DNA from: an uncultured Eubacterium sp.
GTDB lineage: Bacteria > Bacillota_A > Clostridia > Lachnospirales > Lachnospiraceae
Assembly (NCBI GenBank): GCA_947653505.1
Contig: CANTHI010000208.1
Coordinates: forward strand, 1 to 6,719
Length of the DNA stretch: 6,719 nucleotides
Direction: 5' to 3'
The notes under the pieces are model-generated. The model was not told the DNA's origin and did no database searches. It was given only the letters and a program-made list of their open reading frames with translations. This document shows positions 5,979 to 6,719 of the stretch, in pieces; position 1 is the first letter of the stretch, and the number at the start of each line of letters is the position of its first letter. The translations under genes and the position numbers were made by a program.

Positions 5979-6340
5979 TCATATAATGACATTGGGTGTG
6001 ACGATACTGTTCACTCCTTCGGTGCTCACAGTAATGAAAATCAGTTATTGGACGCTTTTCTCTGATTTCATTCTTATCAACCAGACGTTCCAAAAAAACA
6101 ACCGGACAGTCCAGTGTCAGATGTGCAAACTCCTGGTCTCCCATGTATTAACGCAAAATTTTCAGCCAGTACATAATATGGTCCGTACTTTTCCGTACAT
6201 TCCAGTATCGCTTTTTCATAGTTTTCCGTAATAAAGCCACCCCTTAGCAGTGGTTCCAGACTGATATGAATCGCCTCCTTCCAGTCATGTACTTCCTCCA
6301 TGATGCAGATGTTTTTCAGCTTCATCATATCTGCTATCAA
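5979..6340 (-). pseudogene. Broken PTS EIIA gene, ascorbate/UlaC-like
   Basis: Three successive minus-strand frames together give one EIIA protein of the mannitol/fructose/ascorbate superfamily. Frame A (6340 to about 6135) reads MEEVHDWKEAIHISLEPLL, FITENYEKAILECTEKYGPY, then VLAENFALIHGRP, containing the phospho-acceptor His (H66 of that frame). Frame B (about 6130-6045) continues with EFAHLTLDCPVVFLE. Frame C (about 6044-5979) gives LIFITVSTEGVNS, matching the late strand of UlaC (DILITMAAVDANTH), then stops. Against UlaC, about 20 nt are missing after HGRP, the usual Pro before the His is Ile, and the last ~50 residues are absent. The start is probably TTG at 6340, 8 nt after a near-ideal AAGGAGG (6355-6349); ATGs at 6328 and 6325 are alternatives. 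Sequencing error could explain one shift but not the deletion and truncation. No other PTS gene is visible. The gene should be non-functional. Confidence 0.8.
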
Positions 6341-6374
6341 CGCAACCCCCTCCTTTCCTAACGTTTATAGACAA

Positions 6375-6383
6375 ATTATAACA
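6375..6383 (-). promoter_or_regulatory. Extended -10 promoter of the EIIA pseudogene
   Basis: Minus-strand TGTTATAAT (6383-6375) is a perfect -10 with the extended TGn element, 35 nt before the TTG start of the EIIA remnant. No good -35 is present at 16-18 bp (TTCTGT at 17 bp). A short inverted repeat ACAAAT (6371-6376) / ATTTGT (6391-6396) straddles the -10 and could be an operator. The preserved promoter and ribosome binding site suggest the loss of function is recent or that a transcript is still made. Confidence 0.5.
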
Positions 6384-6719
6384 AGGAGTGATTTGTAACA
6401 GAAGTCCAATTCTTTGCATTCTTTATTTGCAAAAAGCAATAACCTGCACAAATATTTGAAAGACATTTGGATACCACCAGAAAAAACGCATAAAATTTCT
6501 CTGTTTCATTTATGATTTCCAGTCACATATTACAAAGCAGAGAATCAGTCATAAAACCGTTGCTATCTGTGTAAAACAAATTTTTTACAGAAAAAGAAAT
6601 CTAAAAACATATTTTTGTAACAATGTTCACAAAACCGAAAAAGTTGCGCGAATGCATCTAAGAAATCCTTTTATTTCTGCCGAAAAAAGAATATATATGA
6701 AATAATCTGTCAACAAACC
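6381..6719. other. AT-rich gene-free region
   Basis: No open frame here has a ribosome binding site or recognisable protein similarity. The stretch is AT-rich with many short A and T runs, and holds the upstream part of the EIIA promoter plus one candidate Rex-like dyad. A TTGACA on the minus strand (6713-6708) has no -10 at a workable distance. It is probably the intergenic region before a gene beyond the right edge. Confidence 0.6.
6615..6632. promoter_or_regulatory. Candidate Rex-like operator
   Basis: The 18-bp sequence TTGTAACAATGTTCACAA fits the Rex layout TTGTGAA-N4-TTCACAA. The right half is perfect and the left half differs at two positions. Rex represses fermentation and some NAD-synthesis genes in Clostridia according to the NADH/NAD ratio. 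It lies about 230 bp upstream of the EIIA promoter, so it more likely serves a gene beyond the right edge, if it is real. One match in an AT-rich region can arise by chance. Confidence 0.3.

Noticed and set aside
5944..6231. 95-codon plus-strand ORF over the nadA promoter and EIIA remnant
   Set aside because: No ribosome binding site, and the opposite strand explains the sequence as EIIA remains.

Overview
The window looks like chromosomal DNA from a Gram-positive anaerobe of the Clostridia, most likely a Lachnospiraceae-type gut bacterium. The signs are moderate GC content, strong AGGAGG-like ribosome binding sites, near-consensus sigma-A promoters, a PadR-plus-membrane-protein operon, a two-TM chemoreceptor with a Cache-like sensor, and a Thermotoga/Clostridia-type NadA. 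The taxonomic call is inference from gene style only.

Layout. Positions 1-149 hold no gene I can support. At 150-212 a 28-bp inverted repeat with one mismatch encloses a consensus promoter. It drives a plus-strand two-gene operon: a PadR-family repressor (236-565) and a divergent FtsW/RodA/SpoVE-like (SEDS) membrane protein carrying an N-terminal PadR-partner (HAAS/DUF1700-like) domain (591-1952). Positions 1949-2110 hold a compact GC-rich (~65%) element with strong minus-strand RNA-folding potential and a 53-codon ORF. Its identity is unknown, and it is the least explained part of the window.

From 2155 to the right end all genes are on the minus strand. A methyl-accepting chemotaxis protein (2155-3864) has its own extended -10 promoter. 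To its right is a perfect 13-bp hairpin (3962-3994). Next comes a probable two-gene unit transcribed from a consensus promoter at 5934-5962: nadA (4909-5826), then a Rossmann/DUF2520 dehydrogenase-like protein (4007-4855). Immediately upstream of the nadA promoter lie the remains of a PTS EIIA gene of the ascorbate/UlaC type (5979-6340). It is broken into three reading frames but still has an intact promoter and ribosome binding site. Positions 6381-6719 are AT-rich and gene-free, with one candidate Rex-like (NADH-sensing) operator at 6615-6632.

How the genes work together. The PadR operon looks self-regulating: repressor and target membrane protein share one promoter buried in the operator. 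nadA makes quinolinate for NAD synthesis. The DUF2520 protein probably uses NAD(P) and is a likely metabolic partner, but its substrate is unknown. The chemoreceptor is an independent unit. The most notable items are the palindromic operator with its HAAS-SEDS fusion target, the structured element at 1949-2110, and the decayed EIIA gene next to nadA.
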